Source of the DNA: Amphimedon queenslandica
Lineage: Eukaryota > Porifera > Demospongiae > Haplosclerida > Niphatidae
Direction of reading: 5' to 3'
Length of the DNA stretch: 64,000 nucleotides
Assembly: GCF_000090795.2 (NCBI RefSeq)
Contig: NW_003546267.1
Span: 176,526 to 240,525, forward strand
Under the pieces are notes generated by a model. It made no database searches. It was not told the origin of the DNA and was given only the letters and a program-made list of their open reading frames with translations. Shown here piece by piece: positions 22,801 to 34,333 of this stretch (position 1 is its first letter; every line of letters begins with the position of its first letter). The translations under genes and the position numbers were made by a program.

Positions 22801-24240
22801 TAATTCATGATACTAGTAACTACTATGTAAGTGAGCCATACCTAGATGTCAACCCATTCTCAAAAAAGGACTCCCTAACATTCTTCAGTCTCTTCTCCCA
22901 AATGCCATGAATAAACATGAAAGTGTCCTTACACACCTATACAGTATCATTTCATTTTGTTTAATTTTATGACTGTGACTAACCTTCATTCCCCCATGAC
23001 TATACATTGTAAAGCTTCTCTGCTTCTCTCTAGTTGTTGTTTTTTTGTTGCTACTGGTACCCTCACCACAGAATGTTTGAGCCATTATTTGTCCCATCAG
23101 TACCACGTCTAACTCATGGGAAGACATTTTCAACAAGCTGGTTCTGGTTGCTCTCAAGTAAACTGTTTCAAACTTTTTCCAGCAGCTGTCAGAGCAACCA
23201 CAACCAGCCTGAAGGAAGTCTTTGACTTTCCTCTACTCCCTTAGGTCCACCTCTCTCTACACCTCTAGAGGTACCTCTACTGGTTCCTCAAGACCTCTCA
23301 CTCCAGTCTCCATGTCTTCAAGTTCCTCAAATTCAAGACCACTCACTTCCATCTCCATATCTTCTTGTAGTCCACCAGTCGTGTCACCACTAAACCACTT
23401 GTCTCTAGCTCTCCTAGTTCACTGTTCTCTTCATCATCACTGCTGCTTTTGTCTTCCATCACATTGTCTATTTTTTAATATTAAAATGTAATGCTATTAT
23501 ACTATTGTTTTGTCATTGTTGTATTGTTATCATAAGTAAGAATGTTAGTTTAGGTAATGTTATTATAAGTATTAGTGTTTGATGTATGTAGTGCTAAGTA
23601 GGTGTTAAGTAGTTAGAAGTATTCATTGTGGTTTACAGTATTCATAGATTGTGCCATGTTTGTTTTACCTTTCTCGGGATTGTCGAAGCAATTGTATAAC
23701 ATGTCTAGTAATACCCCACTGGTAATATTAGACCTGTCGCCTTCCTCCTCGTTCAGTAAAAGGGCTATTTGCTTTGCTTCTTTCATACTAGAAACTGTCT
23801 TATGTTTGTCTGTAACCATGGTAAGTTGCTAGGATTCTGATCGTCGCCATGACGCCCCGTTTACCTCTGTTCCACAAGCCGTGTCACGCATTCCGTGCAC
23901 AGTAGGATCTAATAGCTTCTTTCTCAGGAACTACTTTGAGTATAGTGGTGTCTTTGGCATCAAATGATAGTTTATTGTCCCTATAACCACTTGGTGCAAA
24001 AAGCAATTTTTCGACCAACAACGCACAAGTTGACTTATCACTATACTGATAAGTTTAATATTGCGCCACAAGGGCCATTTTGTCAATTATGGTCACATAT
24101 TGTAACTACATTGTATTAATTGCTATTGTTGCTGTTATTGTTTTTGTTTCGTATTTCATTTTAGTTTAGCTTTCTGTTGTATTTTTTGTTTCTTTTTTTT
24201 ATGGGCTTTCCCATTTTGTCTCTCTCTCTTGTCCTTCCTA
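22801..24240. other. No recognisable gene; serine/threonine-coding low-complexity tract
   Basis: A CT-rich stretch at about 23220-23470 translates as Ser/Thr/Leu-rich on the plus strand and acidic (Glu-rich) on the minus strand. Neither matches a family I know. Frames at 22885-23157 and 23613-23832 are short and unassigned. Confidence 0.4.
24066..24096. mobile_element. Possible solo terminus of the GTGACCATA MITE
   Basis: CCATTTTGTCAATTATGGTC followed by ACATAT resembles the right end of the MITE at 37614-37841, including the following ATAT. I could not find the opposite terminus upstream, so this is at most a truncated copy. Confidence 0.4.
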
Positions 24241-24249
24241 TTGTGTTTA

Positions 24250-24256
24250 TAATAAC

Positions 24257-24287
<31 letters not shown>

Positions 24288-24420
24288 GTAATAGAGTGTC
24301 CTTAGTGTACTTTATTGTGTATGTCTGTGTGTTGTATTGTATTCTGCTTTTGTCTTTATATATATATATAATAATAATAATATTAATATTGATAATAATA
24401 ATAATAATAATAATATACAT
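24250..24420. repeat. AAT/TA microsatellites
   Basis: Two simple tracts: (AAT)n near 24250-24290, and (TA)n followed by AAT-type repeats near 24357-24417. ORFs with runs of Ile across them are artefacts. Confidence 0.95.
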
Positions 24421-24707
24421 AATAAAAACATTAAGAATATTATTTACACCATATATACCTTTTCTTCAACACAGTGAACATAAAAAAGCAGGAACGCACA
24501 CGCTTCTGTTGCTTAACAAGGCCTCATTTCATGTTAAAAACCTTGGTGTGACCAGAAAGTTCATCACTTGTTACTGACCAGACCAACCGACCGCGACCAT
24601 GTTGACCATAATGTCTCTTTTTACTGACACTGTGTGACCACATAGCTATAGATAGCGTTTATTAATATAAATAATAATAAAGTTATAACGTGCAAAATGG
24701 CCACCTG

Positions 24708-25419
24708 CAGGGGCGTATCTAAGCTGTGAGAGTTGGTTGGGAATGGGAAGAATACTTGGCACGCGAAGTGTGCCGCGATTTTGACCACACCCCTTTTTAC
24801 TGCACTAAAACATTGTTTTCCTCGCATGCTTAGCTTTTCCAGAGATTATGGCTTTTTGAATATTATAAGTGCGGTCACAGTAATTTCAGGCACTCTGGCG
24901 CTTCCTACTGCCCTTTAAAGCACTGCAAAATGCTGAAATTGAGGCTGAAATGATTGTTAAGTGTGTTGAATAACTTTCTTAAGACATTTAGCAGTGATAT
25001 GAGACAAGACACCAGAGGTCAAAGCAGAAGAAAGAAACGTTGATCCTTCAGGCTAATGGGGGTGCTCAAGCACCCTCAGCACCCCCTAAATACTTACATA
25101 TTCTTTTGTCTTTAGCCATTTTTCACTTGATTAATTTAAAATTAAAGTGAATAGACTAATAACAGATTGGTTAATAGTAGTTATTTTTAAAAAAATGGCA
25201 GCCCAAATGCCCAAGTACAATTATGGAAAACTCTACCATGTTATCATCATATTTACACTACTAAAACTATTAGCTATGCTAGTCTTGTCTCATTGCTTTC
25301 ATCATAATAAAGTGAGTAGTACTTTTAAAAGGACTAATATACAAAAGAATTTTTTTGTCTGCTGACACTGAGTTGGTCGGGCACATGCCCACCCAGGCCC
25401 ACCATTAGATACGCCCCTG
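24708..25419. mobile_element. hAT-type non-autonomous element with 8-bp TSD
   Basis: The 712-bp element has termini CAGGGGCGTATCTAA (left) and TTAGATACGCCCCTG (right), a perfect 15-bp inverted repeat. It is flanked on both sides by GCCACCTG (24700-24707 and 25420-25427). An 8-bp duplication and CAGGGG ends are typical of the hAT superfamily. Internal sequence (GCACGCGAAGTGTGCCGCG and GATTTTGACCACACCC) recurs in reverse near 51885-51995. It has no transposase; a 72-codon frame inside is unassigned. Confidence 0.92.
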
Positions 25420-25427
25420 GCCACCTG

Positions 25428-28400
25428 TAGACATAGATGCTGAGATAAGTAAAGCTACCGAGCACCAAACAACAAGTTCTCCAGCAGTATTAATGGTACT
25501 GGAAGCTATAGACCTGGTATTGTCAGATGAAGGTTTTAATTGCATACATCATGTCTAAAAATGCGATGGCTTCGGGCTGAAAGGATGGAGCTGTAGATGA
25601 AAGGTGCATCAGTGCCGGCCAGACTAATTCCGCTACTCTGACACTCACAAAGTTATCCAGTAATCTTGTTTCCAAACAAAAGAGTTACCTTCCAGCAGAT
25701 GAATTTGCTAAAAAAGTAAGTTCGTATGAGAAAGAATGTGGGAACAATATAAGAAGGTCAGGTGTGATCCAGATCATCCAACTCCAATATTTTTTCAATT
25801 TGTCACAGAAAATTTTGGAATCACCTATTAAAAATGCATTTTCCATTAGTGATAGCACTTGCAGCAGTGATCAAGTTAAAACATAGTGTGAAGTTCAGTG
25901 ATTGATGCAAGCTACAAAATTTTGGGACTTCACAGTAGCTGCTTTCAATTGATGAGGCAATAATGGCCATCTCTTATGCTCATAGTTCTTTCATTTATCA
26001 AAATATAGTCTTCTTTTCCCCATTGTGACAGTTGTAGATTGTTTTATTTATCATATAAAAGGAAAAAATAATATGCTTGCAGCCTGGGTTGTGTGCATGC
26101 ATTCAATTCATTGCATTCATAATTAGCCTGCATGCAGGTCACATGCAGGCCAGACTATGCAGCATGATGCAGTACCTTAAAGTGAGCAAAGTATTTAAAG
26201 TATTATTTTTTTTGTTTAGCGTCTCAAATGTGGCTGTTTGCTAATCTTTTTCCATAAAGATAAAGTACCATATGATAACTTTAATTGGCAGTGTTACTTA
26301 TTGTTGTTACAAGTAACATAATATTTATACTGCCCAAAGTTTATCACAATCAGTAGCTGAATTTTTAAGTGAAATTATTAAGCAGTATCACTATTTATTC
26401 AGGAAATGCTATCTCAGCAAGTCATTTATTTACTACCAAAATGCATTTTGTAGTACATTTTTCTAGTCTCCTTTTAAAGTAAGGTAAATATTTAATTCCT
26501 TTATTCTTATCTAACTTATTGTATAATAGTGAGTGGGCGTATCAAAAGCACTGCCTATGCTACAAATGTGATGCATCCCTGTGGTTTTATTTGTATCCCT
26601 GTGGTTTTGACAGAAATTTTTTTATAAAATAAAAGATACAAAGCAACATATTAGAAAGCTAAATAAGCTGGAATTCAATTCAACTGTCAATGAAGTCTGG
26701 GCATTGGTCTTGGAGCTCGCGGTGGGAACCGACACGTACAAAGCCGGGGAATAGGGAGTCTCCAGAGTCCAGACGACTTTAGATCGAGGCACAGACCAAT
26801 GTCAATGGTTGTCTCAACTTCAATCGCTAAATAAGATGGCCTGGGTAGCTAAGATCGATACATGGGCCTGTTGTAAAGTTTACTTGGTGCATGAGATTGG
26901 AAGCCAAAAATGCATACTTCAAACGCATTGCACACTGAAAAATGAAATTTTAAAAACTTGCCGTTTTCAGTTGCTAGGAGACACCAGCAATTAATGTGCG
27001 GATATCTCCAAAATAAAATTTTTAACTTCTGGGACCTTGATTGTGGACCATGTAATTTATACAAATTGCATATTGTAAAATAACTTTGATACTATATTAT
27101 ACATGTAGGTAAAATTAACAGTTTTAGTGAAGATAATGCAGCCACAGCCATTCTTGCTGTACTACCAGATGTCCAGCCATCAGCTATATAATTATTTTTT
27201 CTCAGGTTCTTTTAAACAATGACTTTTATGAAACTGAAGGAAGGAATGACCATGTCATGGAATACAGGATAAAAAAATGCATCAATCAGCTATAATACTT
27301 TTGTCTGCATGTGTGACTTATCAAGTTTATACATCTCATACATACATTGGTGATAACTGTTTATATGTTTACATGTGTTCTTACGTGGAAAAGTATAGCA
27401 AATGCTGGCCTTACATATTTTTTGTTATAATGACAACTTCATGTTACAATTACAAAATGTTATAATGACACTTGATGTTAAGATAACAAAACTATTTTTT
27501 AGACCTTTTTCGTTCCATTTTCCACTGCGCATGTGCAGATGCACTAAAATGAATGGACAACAACTGCACATGTGTATTCAGATGGACAACAGACTTAAAA
27601 AGAGGTGTAAATCTATGGTAGCGTATAGAATCAGATGCACGTGAGTGAACTGATTGTTACGTGATTTAATAGCGTGGTGAAGCATGTTTGCAACTCCATC
27701 TCCTTATTACATTCCCCAACAGTGATTTATTCAAGGATTTGTCCCAGAAATAGAGGTAAGTATTTTAACAGACTCAGAACAGGTGGACAAAACTGTCTGC
27801 CATCTAGATCAACCACCTGTAAATCCTAAAGGTGAAGAAGTGTCCCTTTTTGTAACTAGAGATAAAGTTGGAAAAGGTAACCAGATCTAGCTGTTAGTGA
27901 AGTTTAGCTATATACGGCTTATACTTTCTTGTTACTCCTAGATGACTGGAAGTGTGATATATTGTTTTGAAAGAATTATGGCTGTAAAACGTTACAAACT
28001 ACATCAGTCATTGTTAAGACATAATGCTATGTTTTGGTAGATCCTGATTGAATGCAATGAACCTAGCTTCATTTAGAAGATTCTTTTATCCTTTTGCAAA
28101 GGATGATAAGCATACTATACTGTTATTCATTACAGAGGAGATGAAAAGTGTCACAGAAGTATAGTCGGTTTCAGTTGAGAAGAAGCCACCACCACCCCTT
28201 AAAACTTTTTTGTCACTAATGCTAGCGATTTGAAATTTGGTATAGCTGCATAACAGGTTTTTCCGAAAATCCATAACAGTTTTTGAGTTTCTAGGTACTC
28301 TAGAAGGTTCTAAATGGGTCCTTCCGCTTGAGATGAAAGGAGCCGCCATGACGAATCGTGTGCGTCACTCCAATAAATATCATTTGCATCTCATTACACT

Positions 28401-28790
28401 CAGTCAAAAATTATGTTTTTTATTTTAAAAATAAAACAAAACATATCAAGCTCTCTAGACCTACTAATATTCAACTAGGAGCTTTCTCTTGAAGATAATT
28501 CTTGCTATATCACTCCACAGCTTTCACAATCTTAGTTGTTCTTCATTGCCAGCACACTCATTGATTCACCCGTATTCCAACCTCTATACCAGCAGAAAAC
28601 AGGCACCAAAAACAAGAAAAAAATAAATGGAGGTAGCAGCAATCACTGTAGAGGTACAATAGATAGTAAAGTAAGTTAAAAGAGAAGAAACGCTCAAAGA
28701 ATGACAGAGCTTGCAGATTGCAGCCATGTTCAGGCGGGGCTACACATGATGTTTTAATGACAAAAATATTGATTTACTTCCGTTTCTTCT
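25428..28790. other. No recognisable gene over 3.3 kb
   Basis: AT-rich sequence with only short frames (60-90 codons) and no family match. A GC-richer island at about 26700-26815 is bounded by the inverted pair GGCATTGGTCTTGG and AGACCAATGTC. A short direct duplication ATCCCTGTGGTTTT occurs near 26575 and 26596. Host regulatory or UTR sequence is possible but cannot be shown. Confidence 0.4.
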
Positions 28791-28815
28791 AAACTGAAAC
28801 TGACTATACACGACT

Positions 28816-29750
28816 TTGAAGAAACAAACCTGTGCTTCAGTTAGGAAAGAAGTTGAGAAGCAAGAGCAATCACCATCTGTTGACTACAAAAAGTATATGC
28901 AAACCAGTTCTATCAGAATATCAAACAGTTCTTTGTCGAAGAAATCCCAAGCAGGTGTGCAATTTACAAGGAAAGCAACGACAGAAACTAGTGCTATCTC
29001 ATGATGGTTTTTTTAATTTTCATGAAAAATTGTCACTCACCCAGACCTCACTGTGATCTATGGCCTCAATTCAATGCTGAAAGATATAAACAGACTGCTT
29101 TCTATTGCTGAAAGAAACTTGCATCACTTATTGCTGTATGATAAGTTTTTCGCTTAAAAATTTTTACGTATCACCACTAATCTTTAGAAAAGTTTTATTA
29201 TCAAAGTTTCCTGTGATGCAAATAGCATTCGTAGTACACAAAAGAAAACTGAGATGTTCAGAGTTTATGTTAAGGAATTACCATCTCTTGTTAATGGGAG
29301 TCAAATGATACCAATGGCAACAGATGATGAAAAGGCATTGGATACTATTGAAAGATATCTAAAGTTCATCACTTACGTTGTTGGAATCACATAATTCATA
29401 AAGCTAAGCTGTGGCTAAAGCAACATCACGTGAAGTACCAGTTTGCATGAGTGATTTTTGTGATCTTCTCCATTAGCCATCTGCTTCAGAGTATGTGACT
29501 CAGCTGGATGCTTTAAAACAACAATGGAGTGAATGATATCCAAAGCATGATGCCTAGAAACTCTGTGTTACCTCCACATGCCAGAGCATTATCTTTAAAA
29601 GCATCAGCAGGGCAGGTGTCACTGAAACAACTAATATCTCCGACAAAACTGGGCTGATATTCACAGTCAAAAAGATGAAGGTCTATGAGGAAGGAAGAAC
29701 TTCTGACCAATCACCTGCAGCATGAGGAATACTGCTGGACAGGAGAAGGG
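28816..29750 (+). pseudogene. MULE-type transposase, degenerate
   Basis: Blocks spread over plus frames match a widespread animal MULE transposase family in order. They are ISHDGFFNFHEKLSLTQTSL (28995 on), KNFYVSPLIFRKVLLSKFPV and MQIAFVVHKRKLRCSEFM (29155-29270), then ATDDEKALDTIERYLKF (29319-29370), IHKAKLWLKQHH, and SASEYVTQLDALKQQWSE (29485 on). The FYVSPLIFR block follows the place of the first catalytic Asp, and the TDDEKA block carries the second. The first Asp context (usually YDTTF) is degraded. At least four frameshifts and stops occur. A (TTA)n microsatellite follows directly. No terminal inverted repeats were found. Confidence 0.68.
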
Positions 29751-29807
29751 CCAAAGAACGGATGTCCTGAGTCGACGAGAGAAGAGCACTTTCATTGACC
29801 TTGTTGT

Positions 29808-29919
29808 TATTATTATCATTATTATTATTATTACTATTATTACTATTATTATCATTATCATTATAAGAACAATAAAAGAGACAAAGACAAAGAGAGGGAG
29901 GAAAAAGCCCGAAACATCA

Positions 29920-29956
<37 letters not shown>

Positions 29957-29960
29957 GGGA
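29808..29960. repeat. ATT/ATC trinucleotide microsatellites
   Basis: Two runs of TTA/ATT with interspersed ATC at about 29808-29860 and 29918-29956, separated by AAGAGACAAAGACAAAGAGA. The poly-Ile frames on both strands are artefacts. Confidence 0.95.
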
Positions 29961-30037
29961 CACAGAAAAAAATGTCGATTAAATAAACAACCCTGTGACA
30001 ACTCAATTCAACCATTTTTTTGTATGGCATGAAACTA

Positions 30038-30955
30038 CTAGCACTCTGTGCACTCTTCATTTAATAGCGACATTCTAGCTGATTCAAAAATGTACTCACC
30101 GCAATATATCTCAATGGTCGTCCCTGTAAATAACACATACCAGCACTCATTGTACCACCAGCCACCTTGATGCAGAGTAGCACAATTGTAGCTATTGGTG
30201 TCTTTGTCTGGGGTTAAGAATGGATTGTTGTTGTGATGTGAGAGATAATTAGGGAGTGTCCCATGATAGTTTCCAACATTCAGTCTGTATCCTGATTCTT
30301 TGCTACTGATACTCAAGTGATCATACAAGAGGATATGCTTGATTTTGTTGGCTGTTAGCTCAATGTGTAAGATTGTGTTATAGAGCTGAGTATAGTTATG
30401 CATAAATTCCGATCCGATCCAATGATTATCACTGACGTTCCAAAATCCTTGATATCTCTCATACTGACTATATGGCTGATTGTGGTTTACACTATTATCT
30501 GTACCGTCCCTGTAGAATATCACTAGCCAGGCTTCATGGTTATCTGGCTCCATCTCACAGTACACACTGGAATTGGCTATGTTGTACAATCCAGAGTAAG
30601 GGAATCCACTTGCAAAGATGTCACAGCAACTGCAAAAGGTGAAGTGATCGACACAGTTGTCCAGTTCCTGGAAGCGGCTCAGGTTATCAGTGAGTTTTGT
30701 TAGATTAGCTGAGGCACACTGGACGTCTTTGACTCTCAAGCCCGTTCCGTTTAAGGCCCGCTCCAGCTCGGAGAGCTCCACTGGTACACAGGTTCCATTT
30801 ATTTCCATGCTAAAGGTAAAGTTTTTGGTAAAGTCCTTTTCTGTGTCATTGGCTCTCAATACTATCGTAGAAGCAACACAAAGAGTGCAAACGAGCACAA
30901 AAAAGATCTCCATTGCTGCTCTTATGCCAATCATGCTCTTCCTGCTTGTACGCAT
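30038..30955 (-). CDS. Secreted fibrinogen-related (FReD) protein, single exon
   Basis: Uninterrupted 305-aa frame. Residues 15-30 (MEIFFVLVCTLCVAST) form a hydrophobic signal peptide or anchor; Met15 is the better start for a signal peptide, Met1 the longest. Residues 36-100 are a linker with several N-glycosylation sequons (nine N-x-S/T in the protein). The fibrinogen C-terminal-like domain spans about 107-285. It includes SGLYNI and VYCEMEP, AWLVIFYRDG, WIGSEFMHN, GYRLNVGNYHGTLPNYLSHH, a calcium-loop-like DKDTNSYNCA and GGWWYNECWYVLFTG. The C-terminus is Cys-containing (ECTEC). FReDs are secreted recognition or matrix proteins binding carbohydrates or other ligands. The domain is divergent, with extra Cys at 108-111 (CSCC). 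It is likely a real gene; a further exon cannot be excluded. Confidence 0.85.
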   Translation of the reverse strand: MRTSRKSMIGIRAAMEIFFVLVCTLCVASTIVLRANDTEKDFTKNFTFSMEINGTCVPVELSELERALNGTGLRVKDVQCASANLTKLTDNLSRFQELDNCVDHFTFCSCCDIFASGFPYSGLYNIANSSVYCEMEPDNHEAWLVIFYRDGTDNSVNHNQPYSQYERYQGFWNVSDNHWIGSEFMHNYTQLYNTILHIELTANKIKHILLYDHLSISSKESGYRLNVGNYHGTLPNYLSHHNNNPFLTPDKDTNSYNCATLHQGGWWYNECWYVLFTGTTIEIYCGEYIFESARMSLLNEECTEC

Positions 30956-31119
30956 GCTAGTTATACATTATAGCGAATGCGTGGGTCAGGGGTGCTGAGT
31001 TTATTGCTCAGTATATGCATGGCCATGGCATAAAGTTATTAGCTAAGTTTCTCAAGTTAGTTATTACAGCAATAGTCTAAGAGAACATAGAGAAGGCTTC
31101 TCTAGAAGCATTAGAAGGT

Positions 31120-31240
31120 AAATCTTTATTATTATTATTATTATTATTATGTTGAGTTCTCTATTGTTGTAATAATAATAATAATAGCAATGGATTATTG
31201 CTATGATTATTATTACAATTATTATTATTATGAAGATAGT
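31120..31240. repeat. ATT/AAT microsatellites
   Basis: TTATTA run near 31126-31150, AATAAT run near 31171-31187 and ATTATT runs near 31206-31230, in both orientations, able to pair with each other. Confidence 0.93.
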
Positions 31241-31825
31241 TACAAAACAGTCAACAATCAAATAACACCATCCACAGAAGCTGGATCAACGGGACGATGT
31301 AGCCCACATAAAACTATTCCCGGCTCTCCAGAGAGCCCCTGAAAGAGGTGTTGGACAACAGTAGGGTCACGACTAAACCTTTGACCTCTCTGCCTCCAAG
31401 TGCCTCCATGCACTGACAAGGTGAAGTAGGAAACACCATTATTATCATTTAAAAAAATAATAAAGTAGAACAAGCTTGAGGAAAGAGAAGTGGAGGCCTT
31501 AGTATTCCTGGTGAGTTGATGAAGATGATTGGAGGGATGGAGGGAATGAGAGTGCTATTTACTTGCTGAACTTGAATTGTTGTTGCTTTATATGTACATG
31601 TGTTACAAACAGCCTCAGCCTATAGTAGTGAATGTCATTGTTTGTTGCTTTTAATGTAAAGGGTAATTGGTGTTTGTTTTTTTGTGCATATGTTGTGCAT
31701 TGCTACATAGTGAGCAAATACATTAATGATTGGCCAGTGTTCAATCTAGTAACTCTTGTTTTAATTTGAATCAGCGTAAACTTTCTCATAGCATAAGGAC
31801 ACCAATATGTATCAGTAAATATATA
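31240..31825. other. No recognisable gene
   Basis: Contains an unassigned minus-strand frame (31258-31473, 71 codons). Its composition is less AT-rich but shows no family match. The stretch ends at the first assembly gap. Confidence 0.4.
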
Positions 31826-31870
31826 NNNNNNNNNNNNNNNNNNNNNNNNNNNNNNNNNNNNNNNNNNNNN
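31826..31870. other. Assembly gap (45 N)
   Basis: Run of N. A frame drawn through it on the minus strand (31703-31897) is meaningless. Confidence 0.99.
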
Positions 31871-31903
31871 AATAAAAGGATCTGGCTTAGCTAACAAAAA
31901 GGC

Positions 31904-33513
31904 TCAGTTTATTTAGCTCAATAAAAACTGCAGTTGTGCGAACTATAAGGTTCGATCAGCTTATTTAGTGCAGCTTAATTAAATGCCACTGTATGTTGTA
32001 GTCTTCCTTCTCTCTTGGTTTTTGTGTAAATATACTGGCTTCCCATTCTGTTTTGGAGCTATGCTCCACAGTAACGCTGTGTCCTATCCTCTTTCTGATC
32101 TCCATTTTATTTTGTTTTGTTGCTTGTGACCTTTTGGTTACCTCCTCTTCTATCTATTCTCTCTCTCCTATTATGATTGTGATTCTTATGTCTCAGTATC
32201 CAAGCTGCTGGTTTTGGTGGAATTGTGTCTCTAATTGTACTCTAGCTCCTTTTGAGGTATGCCAGTAATTTTTGTACAATATATATTACACAGTACATCA
32301 TGCATATGGGCCTATAAAAATTAACATGCAAGCATATTTTATTGAAATTTTTTACTTATACATCTGTCCTTTGTCTGTTCTGGATCAAATTTTGAAGCAA
32401 ATTTAAAATGAATTAGGAGTGATAGATATATCATTTTCTCTTTCTACTTGATGTCATCTCATTCTCTTTTCTTCAATAGATGGACGTACCCTTAATTGAT
32501 TTAAGGTATATTTAAACTGGCTGTAAAAACCACAATACACCTTTCAGCTTGCCATAGTTGTTGACTGCATAGTCACAGGTATTGTCTTATTCTTTTTCTT
32601 TATAAATGTCATTTTAAAATTATTTCTTTAGTTTATACGGGTAATTTCAAGCTTGCAAATAAGTAACACTATTATGCTATTGTATAATATGTATATATTT
32701 ATTTTTAGTTTGATATTAAATATATATTGTGCACACTGTGAAAATTTGACATTCTACATATAAATTGTATGCTGCATATAAATCACTGGCACTTATATTC
32801 AACATGCATGTTATTAATACCTTGGTTACTGTACAATATGTTAATAATTATGATTAATGTGTTAATGGTATAAAATCTAGAGCCCATTCATCTTGGAAGC
32901 TAATGGGAGGAGAATTTGTAAATGGGGAGAAAGAAGCTTGAAGAAGTTCACTAGTTTAAAATACAAATGTAAATGCAGTATGGAAATTAATGTCACAATA
33001 TTTCTATGCATGCCTAATAGAGTCTTGGTCATCCTGCTTTTGGTGAAGAACAAATAACCACCCATATTAGTACTCTTGCCACTAAACAAGATTTTTTGAT
33101 GAGGAGTTATTTTGCTCACATCTTCAGTGTTCTGCATGGGTGATTATAATTAAAACTGCACAAAATAGTAATAATTATTACAAAATTTAATTTTTATTGA
33201 TTGCATTTATGCGTGGAACTCTAAGACTTGCCGATCATTTGAATGAGCTGTACAGTGCTATTTGTCCCAGTTTCTTTGCCACTTGGAAAACCTGTTTTGC
33301 AACGTTAGCCCTCATCATGGTAAAGACTCCGGTGCTGTTCCTTTTCCTGCTGTCCTTCATAGTTTCAAGCTGAAACGAGCGGCCTAACCATATCCTTCCT
33401 AATGATAAAGACTTCAGCCCCGTGGCAGTCAATCTCCAGAAGAAAGCAAGACCAAACAAGACTGCTATGCAAGACTGCTGCGATGCCTTTCTCCTCAGTC
33501 ATGGGCAATGTGC
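31904..33513. repeat. Tandem duplication, copy A (~1.6 kb)
   Basis: Starts at CTCAGTTTATTTAGCTC and runs colinearly with copy B (33514-36335): CTCTCTTGGTTTTTGTGTAA, GAGGTATGCCAGTAATTTTT, CTAATGGGAGGA and TTTGCCACTTGGAAA. It ends in a splice-acceptor-like CTTTCTCCTCAG. It contains ATGGTAAAGACTCC..., an 18-codon hydrophobic open stretch (about 33338-33394) parallel to that in copy B. It lacks the hairpin-ended element and so represents the empty site. Confidence 0.9.
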
Positions 33514-34333
33514 TTAGTTTATTTAGCTCTAAAAAACTGCAGTTGTGCTAACTATAAGGTTCAATCAGCTTACTTAGTCCAGCTTCATTAAATTCCACAG
33601 TATGTTCTAGTCTGCTTTCTCTCTTGGTTTTTGTGTAAATACACTGGCTTCCCATTCTGTTTTGGAGCTATGCTTCACAGTAACGCTGTGTCCTAGCTTC
33701 TTTCTGATCTTCATTTTATTTTGTTTTGTTGCTTGTGACCTTTTGGTTACCTCTTTCTCTTCTATTCTCTCTCTCCTATTATCATTGTGATTCTTATGTC
33801 TCAGTATTTAAGCTACTGGTTTTGGAATTGTGTCTCTCATTGTACTCTAGCTCCTTTTGAGGTATGCCAGTAATTTTTGTACAATATATTTTACACAGTT
33901 CATCATGCATATGGGCCTTTAAAAATTAACGTGCAAGCATATTTTATTGAAATTTTTACCTTACATCTGTCTTTTGTCTGTTCAGGATCAAATTTTGAAG
34001 CAAATTTAAAATGACCTGATTTAATTAGGAGTGATAGATATATCATTTTTTCTTTCTACTTGATGCCATCTCATTCTCTTTTCTTCAATAGATTTACGTA
34101 CCCTCAATTGATTTAAGGTATACTTAAACTGGCTGTAAAGACCACAATACACCTTTGAGTTTGCTATAGTTGATGACTGCATAGTCACAGGTATTGTCTT
34201 TGACTTTTTCTCTATTAAAGTCATTTTTAATTTATTCCTTTAGTTTATACAGGTAATTTCAAGCCTGCAAATAAGTAACACATCTATGCTATTGTAGAAT
34301 ATGTATTTATTTCTTTTATGTTTTATATTAAAT

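Noticed and set aside
26700-26815. GC-rich island as a tRNA or structured RNA
   Set aside because: No tRNA arms, anticodon loop or T-psi-C motif could be recognised; only a short flanking inverted pair.
29667-29982. Poly-Ile ORFs on both strands as membrane proteins
   Set aside because: They read through ATT/AAT microsatellites.
33235-33459. Minus-strand 74-codon ORF and its counterpart at 36094-36381 as a conserved protein
   Set aside because: Conservation is explained by the tandem duplication of noncoding flank; no family match, and the plus-strand interpretation next to the FReD exon is better.
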